From: Rhododendron vialii | Taxonomy: Eukaryota > Streptophyta > Magnoliopsida > Ericales > Ericaceae | Assembly: GCF_030253575.1 (NCBI RefSeq) | Contig: NC_080560.1 | Span: 8,056,501-8,120,500, forward strand | Direction of reading: 5' to 3' | DNA: 64,000 nt | Shown: positions 43,401 to 50,034 of the stretch, one piece after another | Layout of the letters: every line of letters starts with the position of its first letter | Position numbering within the stretch: the stretch's first letter is position 1 | Notes under the pieces: model-generated | Told to the model about the DNA's origin: nothing | The model's input: the letters and a program-made list of their open reading frames with translations, nothing else | The model's database searches: none | Position numbers and translations under genes: made by a program

Positions 43401-46207
43401 TTTATGTGCGGAAGCATATTCATATTGAGTTTCTACAGTTCCTCAGCTTCTCATGTTGCAAAAAATGAATTACTCAAGAACCTGACACTGATGTGTTTTC
43501 CCCATGCTTGTGTTTTTAGCTCCGGGAAGTACTTCAGAGAAATCAGACTCCATTGGGGCTCCTGGTAGTACTTCTTCCCGTGGCTTAGCCATCAGTGTGG
43601 ACAAATCTGTGGAGTTCTCCTATGAAGAGCTTGCAAAGGCAACTAATGACTTCAGTATTGGTCATAAGATTGGTCAAGGTGGCTTTGGAGCTGTCTACTT
43701 TGCTGAGTTGCGAGGCGAGGTTTGTAGCTATTAATCTAATCATGGTGATAAACAGAGAAGAGGGAAAAAAAAACTGATATCACATTCCAAACTGCATTCT
43801 ATTTCCGTGACTCAAATAAGTAGCTTTGTTTCTTGATTGGCTTATTACCCATGATTAAGATAATATGCTCGTAAAAAGTGATATGTTGTTCTTATTTCTG
43901 TATTGTATTCCATGTATGCAAGTGGAATGGATATTTAAAACAGGATGCATTTGTGACCAACTCTGGTTAGGGAAGCTGGAATATCAATTTGCATACAAAC
44001 AATTATAGTGATGTTTCAACCTGGCCTGCTTAGGAAATCTGGTTTGGAGTCGCTTTGGAGGAGGATGAGTAATTTGTTTAGGGTGCTATGTTTGAATGAA
44101 TTTGTGATAGTCCATCATCTACAACCATTTTTTTAAGACATCAGAGAAAAAGCCGGATCGGTGCCTGCCATTTGATACATATTCACGTCAATCTCTCATT
44201 GTCTTCAGCGATCAATCTCATAACCTGCTTTACTAAAATATTTTCCCGTCTACTATGGATTTTGCACTCTGGTTGGTGCTATACAAGTAGTTTTAGTGAA
44301 TGATGTTTGTGTACTAATTGGTGCTAAGCGCTTTTTAATTGGTGTTGTGGTTATATTGACGCTAAATATGTGTATCGTTCCTAATCCCTCATGGCAAAAC
44401 TCCATGCAGAAAGCTGCAATCAAGAAGATGGATATGATGGCTACAAGGGAATTCCTTGCTGAACTGAAGGTTTTAACACATGTTCATCACCTGAACCTGG
44501 TAATGCTCAAATTTCCCTTGGATGATGTGTTTTGCATATGCTATGTCTCCGTAATTTTGGCAGTCATATCTGGGGAATTCGATCTGGCTAGTTGTTCATG
44601 TTTTCATGAAATGCGTTATCTCTGAGCATGGCATAAAAGCAATGTGCTTCTTTCAGCTTGTATGATCGGAAATAATGTACTTAAAAGTACAATAAACTGG
44701 TATGCTGAACTGAAAAAATGACCTTTAATGCTCTATAATTTGACATTACAGCATGGAAATTTCAATAGCTTCGGCCACTATGATGGAACCATATGGCATT
44801 GCAGTAGGTCATTAGTGTAATGGAAGTTTTCATTTTCTTCTAGGTATTGTTGTGAGATTATCTAGCGACTACTTATTCTCTTTCACTGAATAATCTTCTA
44901 AAGAAATGCATCATTTTCAGGAATACACCTACGTGATTCTGTTTACTATTTTAGGCATGGTAACTTATATTGGCATCTAATGCAGGTGCGCTTGATTGGC
45001 TATTGTGTGGAGGGCTCTCTTTTTCTAGTATATGAATACATCGAGAATGGCAATTTAAGCCAACATTTACATGGGACAGGTGATAAGATCTCCATGGCAA
45101 GACCTCATCCAGTGGCAGTGCTTTGAAACAATGCTACTGATTGTTACGTTTGTCTTTTTCAGGATGGGATCCCATCCCTTGGTCTACCAGGGTGCAAATT
45201 GCTCTTGATTCAGCTAGAGGGCTTGAATATATTCATGAGCATACTGTGCCTGTCTATATTCATCGGGACATCAAAACAGCAAATATACTGATAGACAAAA
45301 ACTTCCGTGCGAAGGTGATGCTCATTCTTGTTTGCAGTGCTGTTGTCGTTTGGCAACCATGTGAAAGGGAATTCATCGTCATTGTATTAAATGCTTCTTC
45401 TGCAGGTTGCAGATTTTGGTTTAACAAAGCTGACTGAAGTTGGGGGTTCGTCACTGCCCACACGTCTTGTGGGTACATTTGGATACATGCCACCAGAGTA
45501 AGATTAACTTGTTTCTTGAAAACTTGGTGCAATGCAAGTCTCCATTTTCTAATTCCTTCAAGTTTTGGAAGGAGTAGGTTTTCGACATTTATTTGATTTG
45601 TTCAATATGGTTACCATCCTTCGATGCAGATATGCTCAATATGGTGATGTTTCTCCTAAAATAGATGTATATGCATTTGGGGTTGTCCTCTATGAACTAA
45701 TTTCAGCCAAAGAAGCCATAGTCAAGGCAGGTGGTTCTATGCTTGAATCGAAGGGCCTCGTTGCTTTGGTAAGTTGAGGAGAAGTACCAAGCTATACTCT
45801 CTAATTTGTTTTCATGAGCTAATTACCGTTGTCTCTAATGCTTCGTAGTTTGAGGAAGTTCTTAATCAGCCTGATCCAAGAGAAGACCTTAGCAAGCTGG
45901 TTGACCCTAGGCTTGGAGATAGCTACCCCATCGATTCAGTTCGCAAGGTGATTTTTTTTTTTCCATTTCCTGATACCCATATTCAGTTGTCGTTGCAGTA
46001 AGGTTAGTTCTTACGAAGCTTCGGTGTCCTATTTGGTTGCAGCTGGCTCAGCTTGCGAAAGCGTGCACACACGAGAATCCACTACTACGGCCTAGCATGC
46101 GGTCTGCTGTCGTTGCGCTCATGACTCTTTCGTCCTCAACGGAAGACTGGGATGTTGGTTCCTTTTATGAAAACCAAGCTCTAGTCAGTCTAATGTCAGG
46201 GAGGTAG
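17282..46207 (+). CDS. LysM receptor-like kinase, CERK1/NFR1 type (LYK gene 1, 12 exons)
   Basis: Coding exons read from splice sites: 17282-17900, 42446-42479, 42598-42602, 42733-42888, 43520-43719, 44410-44499, 44986-45079, 45163-45314, 45406-45497, 45630-45768, 45849-45947 and 46043-46207. They sum to 1845 nt, giving 614 residues, close to AtCERK1 (617), with the 12-exon layout usual for this clade. The signal peptide is at 1-24. A three-LysM ectodomain follows with the KCPKTC, CDC and CSC cysteines. The single membrane helix is at about 224-248. The kinase has a GQGGFG loop (323-328), Lys343, HRD 433-435, DFG 453-455 and YAQ 482-484, and ends LVSLMSGR. The family perceives chitin or lipo-chitooligosaccharides at the plasma membrane. 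The active-kinase motifs are intact. Intron 1 is 24,545 bp and holds a 21-kb retrotransposon in the same orientation, so expression may be reduced or altered. Confidence 0.9.
18638..19091 (+). mobile_element. TRIM (miniature LTR retrotransposon) with tRNA-Met primer site
   Basis: A 164-bp LTR (18638-18801), TGTAACACCCCATCCC...GGGGTGTTACA, is followed by GG and the canonical initiator-Met primer-binding text TGGTATCAGAGCCA (18804-18817). Then come about 120 bp of internal sequence and a second LTR from 18939. The second LTR ends in GCTTGGGATGTGC, where its last bases blend into the flank. The empty site is visible in the duplicate at about 50430 (TTTCAATGGGATGTCC). No coding capacity, as expected for TRIMs. 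Confidence 0.8.
19374..19406. repeat. (AT)n microsatellite
   Basis: This is a simple AT repeat of about 33 bp. It opens spurious frames rich in isoleucine and tyrosine. Confidence 0.95.
20189..20193. repeat. Target-site duplication, left (GCAAC)
   Basis: These five bases directly precede the TG of the 5' LTR and are identical to 41208-41212. Confidence 0.93.
20380..20491. promoter_or_regulatory. Cluster of four palindromic motifs in U3
   Basis: Sites are at 20380-20393 (TGGCATACGCCAGT), 20401-20414 (AGGCGTACGCCAGT), 20456-20471 (ACTGGCGCACGCCAGT) and 20478-20491 (TGGCGCACGCCAGT), 230-340 bp upstream of the TATA box. The variants differ mainly at the central CG/TA, as expected from CpG transitions. 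The 3' LTR carries the same sites at 39403-39514. Confidence 0.8.
20720..20727 (+). promoter_or_regulatory. LTR TATA box
   Basis: TATAAATA in the context CCCCTCTATAAATACCCCCC is a textbook plant TATA box. Transcription would start about 30 bp downstream, making U3 about 560 bp. The same box occurs at 39743-39750 in the 3' LTR, where it could drive read-out into LYK exons 2-12. Confidence 0.8.
21063..21632. promoter_or_regulatory. Further palindrome-like motifs in the LTR
   Basis: Sites are at 21063-21076 (TGGCGCACGCCAGT), 21084-21097 (TGCCGTACGCCAGT), 21334-21347 and 21355-21368 (TGGCGTACGGCAGT), 21598-21611 (TGGAGTACGCCAGT) and about 21619 (TGGCGTGCGCAGG). They come mostly in pairs about 20 bp apart. 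Confidence 0.7.
22185..22204 (+). other. Primer-binding site, tRNA-Arg type
   Basis: Directly after the LTR and one base, TGGCGACTCTGCTGGGGAC matches, with one mismatch, the complement of the 3' end of plant tRNA-Arg(ACG) plus CCA. This primer is typical of Ogre/Tat elements. Confidence 0.8.
22205..23671 (+). other. Retrotransposon leader
   Basis: About 1.47 kb lies between the primer site and the gag ATG. No gene is seen. A pyrimidine-rich TTCGTTTTTCAG at 23528-23539 resembles a splice acceptor and could belong to a leader intron. The frame upstream of 23672 is open but has no ATG. Confidence 0.6.
23672..31054 (+). CDS. Gag-pol polyprotein of the Tat-type Ty3 retrotransposon
   Basis: One uninterrupted frame of 2460 residues. 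The first ATG (MADVPPPNL) is at 23672, while the frame upstream lacks an ATG. Domains in order: gag (about 115-275), [14 protein letters not shown] knuckle-like motif (about 395), a tryptophan-rich acidic linker (about 483-783), TRSGR motif, aspartic protease (LIDNGS, about 920), G-patch (about 1087-1120), reverse transcriptase with YVDD (about 1595), RNase H (about 1737-1863), archaeal-type second RNase H (about 1886-2010), and integrase with a zinc-binding region and D,D,E (GID, SDNG, VEAAN; about 2110-2300). No chromodomain is seen. No frameshift separates gag from pol and I see no need for the pol intron known in Ogre. All catalytic motifs look intact, so it may encode active proteins. Confidence 0.95.
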   Translation: MADVPPPNLAIVLADLQRNLAIMQQRADQADASMANLQTLIEERLPLVAGGEGGERREQGAAGQEEPLVENPAPSPEMAALVAKMAKLEEAVAKSERKGSGALDMDRLCPFPNARLPDRFKMPDFAKFDGSGDPKTHLLAYHGAMKLHGVEEDAMAQLFPQTLAGPAFQWFLSLDIAKRRTWEDIGTAFNAQYSYNAQLKMTTRELESTKMTAKESFADFIQRWRAKAALMPDRPSEKDQIRIISRNLQPDFAKNLVLVQGANFETFYDSGLAIEEALQTGVLPRSDNSSSTSASKSKPRAYTGNSTALFGGNSYANANSANNPSTQNSNHIADINQVQTPQRPRNRNQPRNFANFEAPLSSVLEKLIKTGHLRPLAPTPLPQNPPPSHNPNAFCAYHQMPGHYTDSCYRLRHAIQDLVDNGTLPTPPAKPNVISNSLPKHDPNPRVNQINLSSTIFNPTDHITSTFNQRPIVPFPSEPSINMMAAGWAMEDRAKEWEELCSDWTEQYNMGFPAHPQVNQMWLDQWQEEWNAAQVDPLDGLSLFTLFYQPELNPVEVEAEEYVWDPQPGGWQLGQGLEADVDQNDFDEKYWDQFQEGEVVPEVRRPLGAMLPLVNAIADTLDRRIHECDITLDVVSVERPRPVITAPGDDCSIMVLDALPADLWDAEEAIKTSPPADIWDVDNIVDLNMGNEVWTVNTALVDGGFWDVPFVTNPGAPFEEEAAQDPAFWEGLVMEDLEWDTALGTDSTAAVASTDKGKRKLEEVPADLWDSIDSSSWWDVANVTRSGRVFQPSNLQAGSSSNPPGQKATVPAAQRTDPLFPNGAPEEDAILKQLERIPAAVSIWGLISSSKEHREKLSSALARLTVPIDITPEAMIALVLPLLSKHSVTFTERDLPVEGTAHNRPLHITIKCRGHWVPTVLIDNGSAINVCPMRVAYRLGFSKSDLTPSNLAVKAYDSTRRMVEGTLMLKLDAEGFEMDVEFHVVDVPATFNLLLGRPWLHRADIMAVPSTLHQKVMLGLPTGTLTICADSGIRPLTDDGTPVLGIMHGEEDSDFGGFSFDTSGSVLAIAMDDDFTISSTVLEMMRKMSFMPGLGLGANQQGIAEFPVFPSNNGRFGLGYTPPAKGAEKRKDTGKPRTLFGNPDSYFVREGGGSAYSGQIEPFWDPEASTWLPGFEIFAADTWSDEETAEEKLAKKEFEKQLGQTKGEFDWLKAFDQGDLEMLFSQVGLVGKGEEAEVLMLGPDSPDTLEDPTSLIVKAQGSLNNCIFTPRLTCIDDESESDTESVKSKSSSESELVPLGPPRRSFYFEFESVVLGNPVGFYEMHDPTSDYFASFYINCVDPDDEGTDFDGDIPAELRSLIEKEDERRAQPLKEEVIFVNLKDEDDPRMMQIGANLSLKNHAGTIELLKEFPEVFAWSHKDMPGIDPEIVQHRIPLEPGAVPVKQKLRRMRPDWVQKIKEEVTKQIDAGFIRVAEYPKWVANIVPVPKKDGKIRVCVDFRDLNKASPKDSFPLPHIDVLVDNTAGHALLSFVDGFSGYNQISVAPEDQEKTTFVTEWGTYCYVKMPFGLKNAGCTFQRAQTTLFHDFIHKTVEIYVDDMIVKAKEEKDYLPTLRQFLERLRKYNVRLNPQKCTFGVTSGKMLGFLITARGIEVDPSKIKAILEMEPPKSEKGVRSFLGKVQFISRFISKLTLTCGPLFHLLKKGVPFEWTEKCQTAFESIQRYLQNPPVLMPPTPGRPLILYLSVSSTAMGCLLAQEGSNGVEKAVYYLSKKMVGSEERYTPLEKTCWALVWATRKLRHYMLAYSVRLISRMDPIKYLFEKPALTHKLARWLLLLAEFELQHVTRKSVKGRAVAEFLADHPIDGPEDVDFTFPDEEVLTVVEEVWTLYFDGAANQRGFGIGVLLITPAGAHIPLAFKLNFDVTNNQAEYEACIVGMEAAIALGVEKLEVIGDSNLVVSQANGDWKVREEKLKPYHQDLEELIPRFNKVTFTHVPRLRNQFADALATLASMIELPIGVKLRPIVIEQRDLPVYEYINAIDDVDDGLPWYHDIWNFVERGEFPIEATKKDRIALQRLASQYIICGGKLYRRSHCGMHKLCVNGVEATRIMEAVHEGVCGPHMSGIMLARKILRQGYYWSTMETQCIDYVRRCYKCQIHANLQHVPPSKLYGMTSPWPFSVWGIDVIGMIRPSASNGHKFILVAIDYFTKWVEAESYKTLTTGQVAQFIRKNIIYRYGVPQAFVSDNGSHFKGRVLELFEEFGVEIHHSTTYRPQTNGAVEAANKNVEMIIKKTTESARDWHEQLPLALWGYRTSIRTSTGATPFSLVYGMEAVLPIELEVPSLRIMVESGLEETDWLSGRFIELMLFDERRLRALYHVQGYQRRIARAFNKKVKSRGLVEGDMVTKEIRAPVFDPRGKFRPKRSGPYIIKAILSGGAAKLIDLDGNEFNTLVNLDQLKRYFP
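31055..31603. other. Interval between pol stop and the antisense DUF7745-like gene
   Basis: Non-coding. It has repeats of the phrase AGACCGAAAACCT with GGCAAAAGT at 31101-31215. It would serve as pol 3' untranslated sequence and as the antisense gene's 3' region. No sense env-like frame. Confidence 0.6.
31604..32861 (-). CDS. Antisense DUF7745 / plant-mobile-domain-like protein (2 exons)
   Basis: Minus-strand exons are 32861-32229 and 32083-31604, joined by a phase-0 GT-AG intron, giving 370 residues. The N-terminal part has [19 protein letters not shown] (around residues 58-76). A following helical region ([20 protein letters not shown] then [10 protein letters not shown] across the junction) matches the DUF7745/PMD superfamily found in transposons and in MAIN/MAIL-type proteins. 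The function is unknown. Related PMD proteins act in the nucleus in silencing and genome stability. A TATA-like CTATAAAG lies 70-77 bp upstream of the ATG. The introns persist because they are antisense to the genomic RNA. Confidence 0.75.
32862..34147. other. Interval between the two antisense genes
   Basis: Non-coding apart from the promoter elements. It holds a C9A10-type homopolymer junction at 33082-33101. Short frames on either strand have no support. Confidence 0.5.
32931..33222 (-). promoter_or_regulatory. Promoter region of the antisense DUF7745-like gene
   Basis: Minus-strand CTATAAAG lies at 32938-32931. Further upstream come palindrome motifs at 33142-33155 (TAGCGTACGCCAGT), 33163 (TGGCGTGTCC, half-site), 33187 (CTGGCGTACTGCC) and 33208-33221 (CTGGCGTACGCCAG, perfect). 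This mirrors the LTR arrangement of palindromes 200-350 bp upstream of a TATA box. Confidence 0.6.
34148..37961 (-). CDS. Antisense plant-mobile-domain (PMD) protein, 6 exons
   Basis: Minus-strand exons are 37961-37035, 36391-35750, 35646-35479, 35387-34848, 34753-34619 and 34504-34148. All five introns are GT-AG and phase 0. The joined product is 922 residues. Exon 1 (309 residues) is Gly/Glu-rich and then a charged, probably coiled-coil segment ([18 protein letters not shown]). Exons 2-4 carry the PMD, with [19 protein letters not shown], the [17 protein letters not shown] region and YWRVWE then [13 protein letters not shown]. The C-terminus has basic patches ([13 protein letters not shown]) and an acidic tail ([13 protein letters not shown]), suggesting a nuclear protein. 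PMD proteins such as MAIN/MAIL1 act in silencing and genome stability, and PMD copies are known in transposons. An upstream in-frame ATG at 38096 would add 45 residues. Exact regular splice phases argue it is a working gene, not debris. Confidence 0.8.
36398..37034 (-). other. Intron 1 of the antisense PMD gene
   Basis: This 643-bp intron (36392-37034) is dotted with a short AGTCGA(A/G/T)T-like word at roughly 30-60-bp spacing between 36450 and 36930. It looks like a very degenerate repeat and encodes nothing I can support. Confidence 0.5.
37731..37762. repeat. Two palindrome cores inside PMD exon 1
   Basis: TGGCGTACGCC occurs at 37731-37741 and 37752-37762, 21 bp apart and in the coding exon. 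There they contribute the repeated GRTPGG / RRTPGS text. The pairing distance matches pairs in the LTR. Confidence 0.8.
38098..38225 (-). promoter_or_regulatory. Promoter region of the antisense PMD gene
   Basis: Reading toward the gene, the region has GGCCCA/TGGGCC (TCP/site II-like) motifs. It also has two palindromes: 38158-38173 (TATGGCGTACGCCAGT; core TGGCGTACGCCA perfect) and 38181-38193 (ACCATACGCCAGT). Both lie 200-230 bp upstream of the MAES start codon. No obvious TATA box. Confidence 0.55.
38299..38993. repeat. 23-unit 30-bp tandem array
   Basis: The unit is CGTCCAATTTCAAATCAACG plus ACGATCCTCT or ACGATCTATC. There are about 23 head-to-tail units, almost invariant in the first 20 bp. 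Two main variants (CCTCT and CTATC) are interleaved. The order CCTCT, CTATT, CTATC occurs twice (units 3-5 and 13-15), hinting at block duplication. Because 30 is divisible by 3, two plus-strand frames stay open with decapeptide repeats ([10 protein letters not shown]), but nothing supports translation. Tandem repeats just before the 3' LTR are known in Tat/Ogre elements and can seed satellite DNA. Confidence 0.95.
39201..39216 (+). other. Polypurine tract
   Basis: AAAGGGGGG (39204-39212) followed by CTTC ends directly at the TG of the 3' LTR. This is the expected plus-strand priming site. Confidence 0.8.
39217..41207 (+). repeat. 3' LTR (1991 bp)
   Basis: It has the same length and ends as the 5' LTR, with about five transitions between them. 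It contains the same palindromes, TATA box (39743-39750) and AATAAA near its end. Confidence 0.95.
41208..41212. repeat. Target-site duplication, right (GCAAC)
   Basis: These five bases directly follow the CA of the 3' LTR and are identical to 20189-20193. Confidence 0.93.
41213..42120 (+). promoter_or_regulatory. Relic promoter of a lost LYK first exon
   Basis: Blocks here match the region upstream of the exon 1 at 57458: AATGAGCTTTTATTGAACGA (41354) with 56778, ACAACGCCGCCATGTTATCT (41424) with 56854, and ATGGCGACAATTTTCA (42013) with 57218, then GTTCCGCAAC and CAAGCAGCCATTA. At 57458 an exon 1 follows; here the homology stops near 42120 and no exon follows. About 41665-41930 is an AT-rich insertion absent from the other copy. 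Gene 1 therefore probably once had a second first exon next to its kinase exons. Confidence 0.6.
42598..42602 (+). other. Predicted 5-nt micro-exon of LYK gene 1 (CACAG)
   Basis: Exon 2 ends in phase 2 (TCC AG) and exon 4 starts with GA TTG TCA GGT GGA. Only the 5 nt CACAG, between an acceptor (TTTTGCAG) and a donor (GTTTTC), restore the frame. They give KSSTGLSGG just before the membrane helix. The second cassette has the identical micro-exon at 61160-61164. Confidence 0.75.
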
Positions 46208-46504
46208 TGGCTGTCAAGAGAAAGTCCATTGGATTGGCTGTAATACTCAGATCAAACTGTTGAAAATTTTCAAAGATGCATAAATTAGTTGTAAATGTGA
46301 AAAGTTTTGTATGTAGTATATGTTTTGCTTCCAATAAGAAATTTCCATAAAGATGATCCCAAAAAAAAAAAAATTTCCATAACGTTTTGCTTTCAAACAA
46401 GCTACACCTATTATTACCATTTCAGGAAAAAAAAAAAATTCAAGAAGAAACTATTAGTATTATTAACCCACACTCATTGATTTAAAAACAAAGTGTAATG
46501 ATTA
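46208..46504. other. 3' flank of LYK gene 1
   Basis: Presumed 3' untranslated region. A-rich runs are at 46361-46372 and 46426-46438, and AATAAG at 46334-46339 may serve as a poly(A) signal. No other feature. Confidence 0.5.
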
Positions 46505-46714
46505 GCGCGGTGTTGAACGTGACGGTGAATTGTTCGTGCGGGGATGCGTCGGTGTCGAAGGCGTACGGGTTGTTCATCACTTACCCGCTTTGGGTTGGGG
46601 ATAGCTTGGAGTCAATTGCGGCCGCTGTGAACTCTAGTACGGATTTTCTGCAGAGCTACAACCCGGGTGTGGATTTTAGCGCGGGGAGTGGTATGGTTTA
46701 CATTCCTGGCAAAG
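46505..46714 (+). pseudogene. 3' fragment of a LYK ectodomain exon
   Basis: From GCGGTGTTGAACGTGACGGT to the donor GGCAAAG/GTGAGC it is nearly identical to the last 210 bp of exon 1 of LYK gene 1. It keeps the CSC motif and third LysM but has no start, signal peptide or first LysMs. The homology continues into the intron (to 47083, then from 50035). A truncated tandem copy. Confidence 0.85.
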
Positions 46715-47497
46715 GTGAGCATTTACTTATTGTTTCTTGAATAACTAGACGTCCCAGCTAGCTTCGCACACGTCGATTCATTAATTCCTAGGACTAATCC
46801 CACTGTCCATTAAAAATTTAGAAGTGACTCGATTAAAGCCATAACAAAGTCCATGTCCCGTAAGAATTGGTGTCGCCTAAAATGCTTCGAACCTAACACC
46901 TACGACAAAGGAAAGCAAACCTTTCGGTTCCTCTCCTTGGATCATTTGCTTCTATTGGTAGGGGTACTAATGGAAAAAAAAATGATGGATTGGATATGGA
47001 AAGGCTCAGATTGGGATATCTAATTCTAGGTGTGCGTAGTATAGTAATGTTAGCTTGCGTTATTAAGGAACAATAATACCTTATGTCACACCCCATCCCG
47101 GAAAACACCACTCTAAATTATTTTCTAAATGGGATGGACCCACACCTTAGCCCTGCTCAAACAGTAAATAAAAACACCAGCCAAGTGTCCAACTCATAAA
47201 AAAAAAAACTTAACTTGCATATATACGGAAATAACTGTCATACAAGACGTGCCACATGTACTTACAACATATACAAGCTCCAAAAATGGGCACATAATCA
47301 AAAGAGTCAAAAAGCTAGACTATTATATACACAACTCCTATCTAGACTCTGCAGTGGACCCGCGTGCCGTCACACCTCTGAAAAGAAAACACTGTAGGGG
47401 TGTGAACTATCAACTTGCTCAGTGAATGTACTTATCCAAACAATTTTAAAACAAGAATATTCAGCCTCACAATAACATTCCATTACTTAATACTCAT

Positions 47498-47655
47498 GAC
47501 GCCACTAAGGCAATTTCCATATTTACGCCACTAAGGCAATACTCTTTACGCCACTAAGGCAAGAGTCGTCACGCCACTAAGGCAATATTTATCCACGCCA
47601 CTAAGGCAATATTCAATAACGCCACTAAGGCCATATTATAACGCCACTAAGGCTT
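47498..47655. repeat. Seven interspersed copies of ACGCCACTAAGGCAAT
   Basis: Copies lie at about 47499, 47525, 47548, 47571, 47595, 47619 and 47641, separated by 6-10 variable bases. They lie inside the solo LTR and may be binding sites or a minisatellite. Confidence 0.85.
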
Positions 47656-48544
47656 CGACCATATTCTCGCTTAGGAGCTCAAGCCAAATATTAACCATTT
47701 CAATACGAAAAATAACTCTACACTGTGTCTCATCTTCCGCTATTAAAAATAAGAACACCCACCTTGAGGTCTAGCCAAAAGTACTAACACGAGCTCACTC
47801 CCTACGTGGAGTAACGTTGCTCGTTGCCGCTTCCGAACCTGACATACAGCACATAAATCCACACATGTGAATATGGAGTTGAAACCATAAGGAAAACACA
47901 ATCAATTACTCAAATGGAACACTCCTTTCCTCAGTCACAATTGGGAAACTCCCAATAAGGTATACTGCAGTTCCCAACTCCAAATATTAAGAAAATTTAA
48001 CCTATTATAAGTTACAGATACAAATATTCAACAGTTAGCATCATATTCCAACTCTTATAAGCTATTTTAGCACTTGAGCATTTATTTTTAGCATTCCGGT
48101 TCAAAGCCTAGCATATTACAAGGAAAATTCAGCAGTTACACAGCTCATATCCAACAACAACGACCAGTTTCTTGCAATAAAAATCAGTTCAGACTAACCT
48201 CAAGATCAGGTTTTGACATGTCTAGAAACATAAGTAAAGGTAATTGCATTACTAGTTCCCATTAGAGATGCTAACAAATTATGTGCAGGATAAATTAACA
48301 ACCCTTTCACATAGGATAATTTTTCCAAAGTAGCCATTGACATCCACTAGCAGCAACAGCAAACCACGACAATAACACTGTCCAATTCGTTTCTGTCTCT
48401 TTTCCCCTAATTCTCCTCGTTAACCAAATTAATCAAAATTCATCCTTTCATAACCCCAAAATCAAATCATTCATAGTCAATAAAAAGTGAGACTAAGAAA
48501 ACTTGCAATCACATCTGCCAATTCGAGCAGAGAAAGAAAACTAA

Positions 48545-49605
48545 GGCCATCCACAGTGGCATAATCAAAAATGGATAACCAAAAGTTGACACATCAGTTT
48601 TTGATTATCCATTTAAGAGGTTGCTAAGCTTAACAATGTTGAGGTCCACAATGGTCACTTCTAGTCCATAACTAAAATAAGGGATACACTACAATTTCAC
48701 TCTCTCTCCCCTTGTGTTTTCCACCATTGATCACTTCCCTCCATTACACTTTTTTTTGGCAAAAATATATCGATTTTCTCCTTTAATTTGGGAAAAAAAT
48801 TGGTGACTTCTTTCCCTAATATTATGAATTTGGAAAAAAAATCATGTACTCAAAAAAAAAAAAAGTGTTCTTGAATTTGTAAAAAAATGTAAGGTTATTT
48901 ATGCACTCAACCACAGGAAGAAGAACGAAAAAAGAATAAAATAAAAACGGAAAAAAAAAAAGTGAAATACCTTAATGCGGCGACAAATGTTTTCCACCAT
49001 TGATCACTTTCCTTCATTACGTTTTTTTTTTAGCAAAAATATATCGATTTTCTCCCTTAATTTTGGAGAAAAAATTGGTGACTTCCTTCCCTCATATTAT
49101 GAATTTGGAAAAAAAATCATGTACTCAAAAAAAAAAAAAAAACAGATGTGTTCTTGAATTTGTAAATGAATGCAAGGTTCTTCATATACTCAACCACAAG
49201 GAGAGGAACGAAAAAGAATAAAATAAAAACGGAAAAAAAAAGTGAAATACCTTAATCGGCGACAATGAGTTGAATTGTAAATGATTGAAAGATATGAGCT
49301 TCACTTTTGGAGGGAAAGAAAAAGAAAGAGTTTGTGGCTGAAGAAAATGAGATACAGAGCAGGTGAAGAAAATACCATTTGAAACACGTGTGTATATAAA
49401 TTTTAGAACCAGTTAACTTATGTGGTGTGAGATTCACAAATTTTGATTATTGAAAAAGGTTGCTAGTTTTGGTTATCCAAAGCCCAAAATTTGATTATTT
49501 CTAAGAATGTTGTTAAGTTTGATTATACCATTGTGAGCCATATTTTACCCCAATATTGTTAACTTTAAAAATAATTTGCTTTTGATTATGCCACTGTGGA
49601 TGGCC
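48545..49605. mobile_element. PIF/Harbinger-like MITE nested in the solo LTR
   Basis: The terminal inverted repeats begin GGCCATCCACAGTGGCATAA and end with the exact mirror (TTATGCCACTGTGGATGGCC, preceded by TTTTGA). The flanks are TAA/TAA (48542-48544 and 49606-49608), the 3-bp duplication of PIF/Harbinger. Length is 1061 bp. Inside is a tandem duplication of about 270 bp (48715-48985 and 48985-49255) sharing TTCCACCATTGATCACTT and AAAATATATCGATTTTCTCC. No transposase. Confidence 0.8.
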
Positions 49606-50034
49606 TAAGAATAGCCCAAGTTAGGGATACCTAGAACCCAATTGATTCTCAAAATCTCAAAATAACTCAATTCAATTACAAAATATGTTAAATAATCAAT
49701 ATGCAAAAGAAGCTAAAAGTTACCTATTGAGACTAGAACTTCTGTTACCGCTAATTCGCTCTTCCTCTCTTCCCCGTTCTCTTTCTCTCCCCGCCTCTTT
49801 CTTTTTTTTTCTCTCTCGAACGTTTTTTTTTTTTTTCCATTAGATATGTATCACACACATGCAGAACAATAGCTTTCCACGTGTACATGCCTTTTTTTTT
49901 ACAACTTGAACCCAATAGTACTAGGAAATCACATTAAAGGCCCTCATAAAACAATAACTAGATAAAACTCACCTTTAATAAGACCACTTATTTTCTTTTC
50001 TTTTTTTAGAAAAAAGAGTGGGTCTCACACCTTA

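Larger units (their letters stand above)
47084..50029. mobile_element. Solo LTR (2946 bp with nested MITE)
   Basis: It begins TGTCACACCCCATCCCGG, ends GTGGGTCTCACA, and is flanked by the 5-bp duplication CCTTA (47079-47083 and 50030-50034). The empty site is visible in the paralogous intron at about 18268-18280. No coding or second LTR lies inside, so it is best read as a solo LTR of an unidentified element, about 1.88 kb without the nested MITE. Confidence 0.8.
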
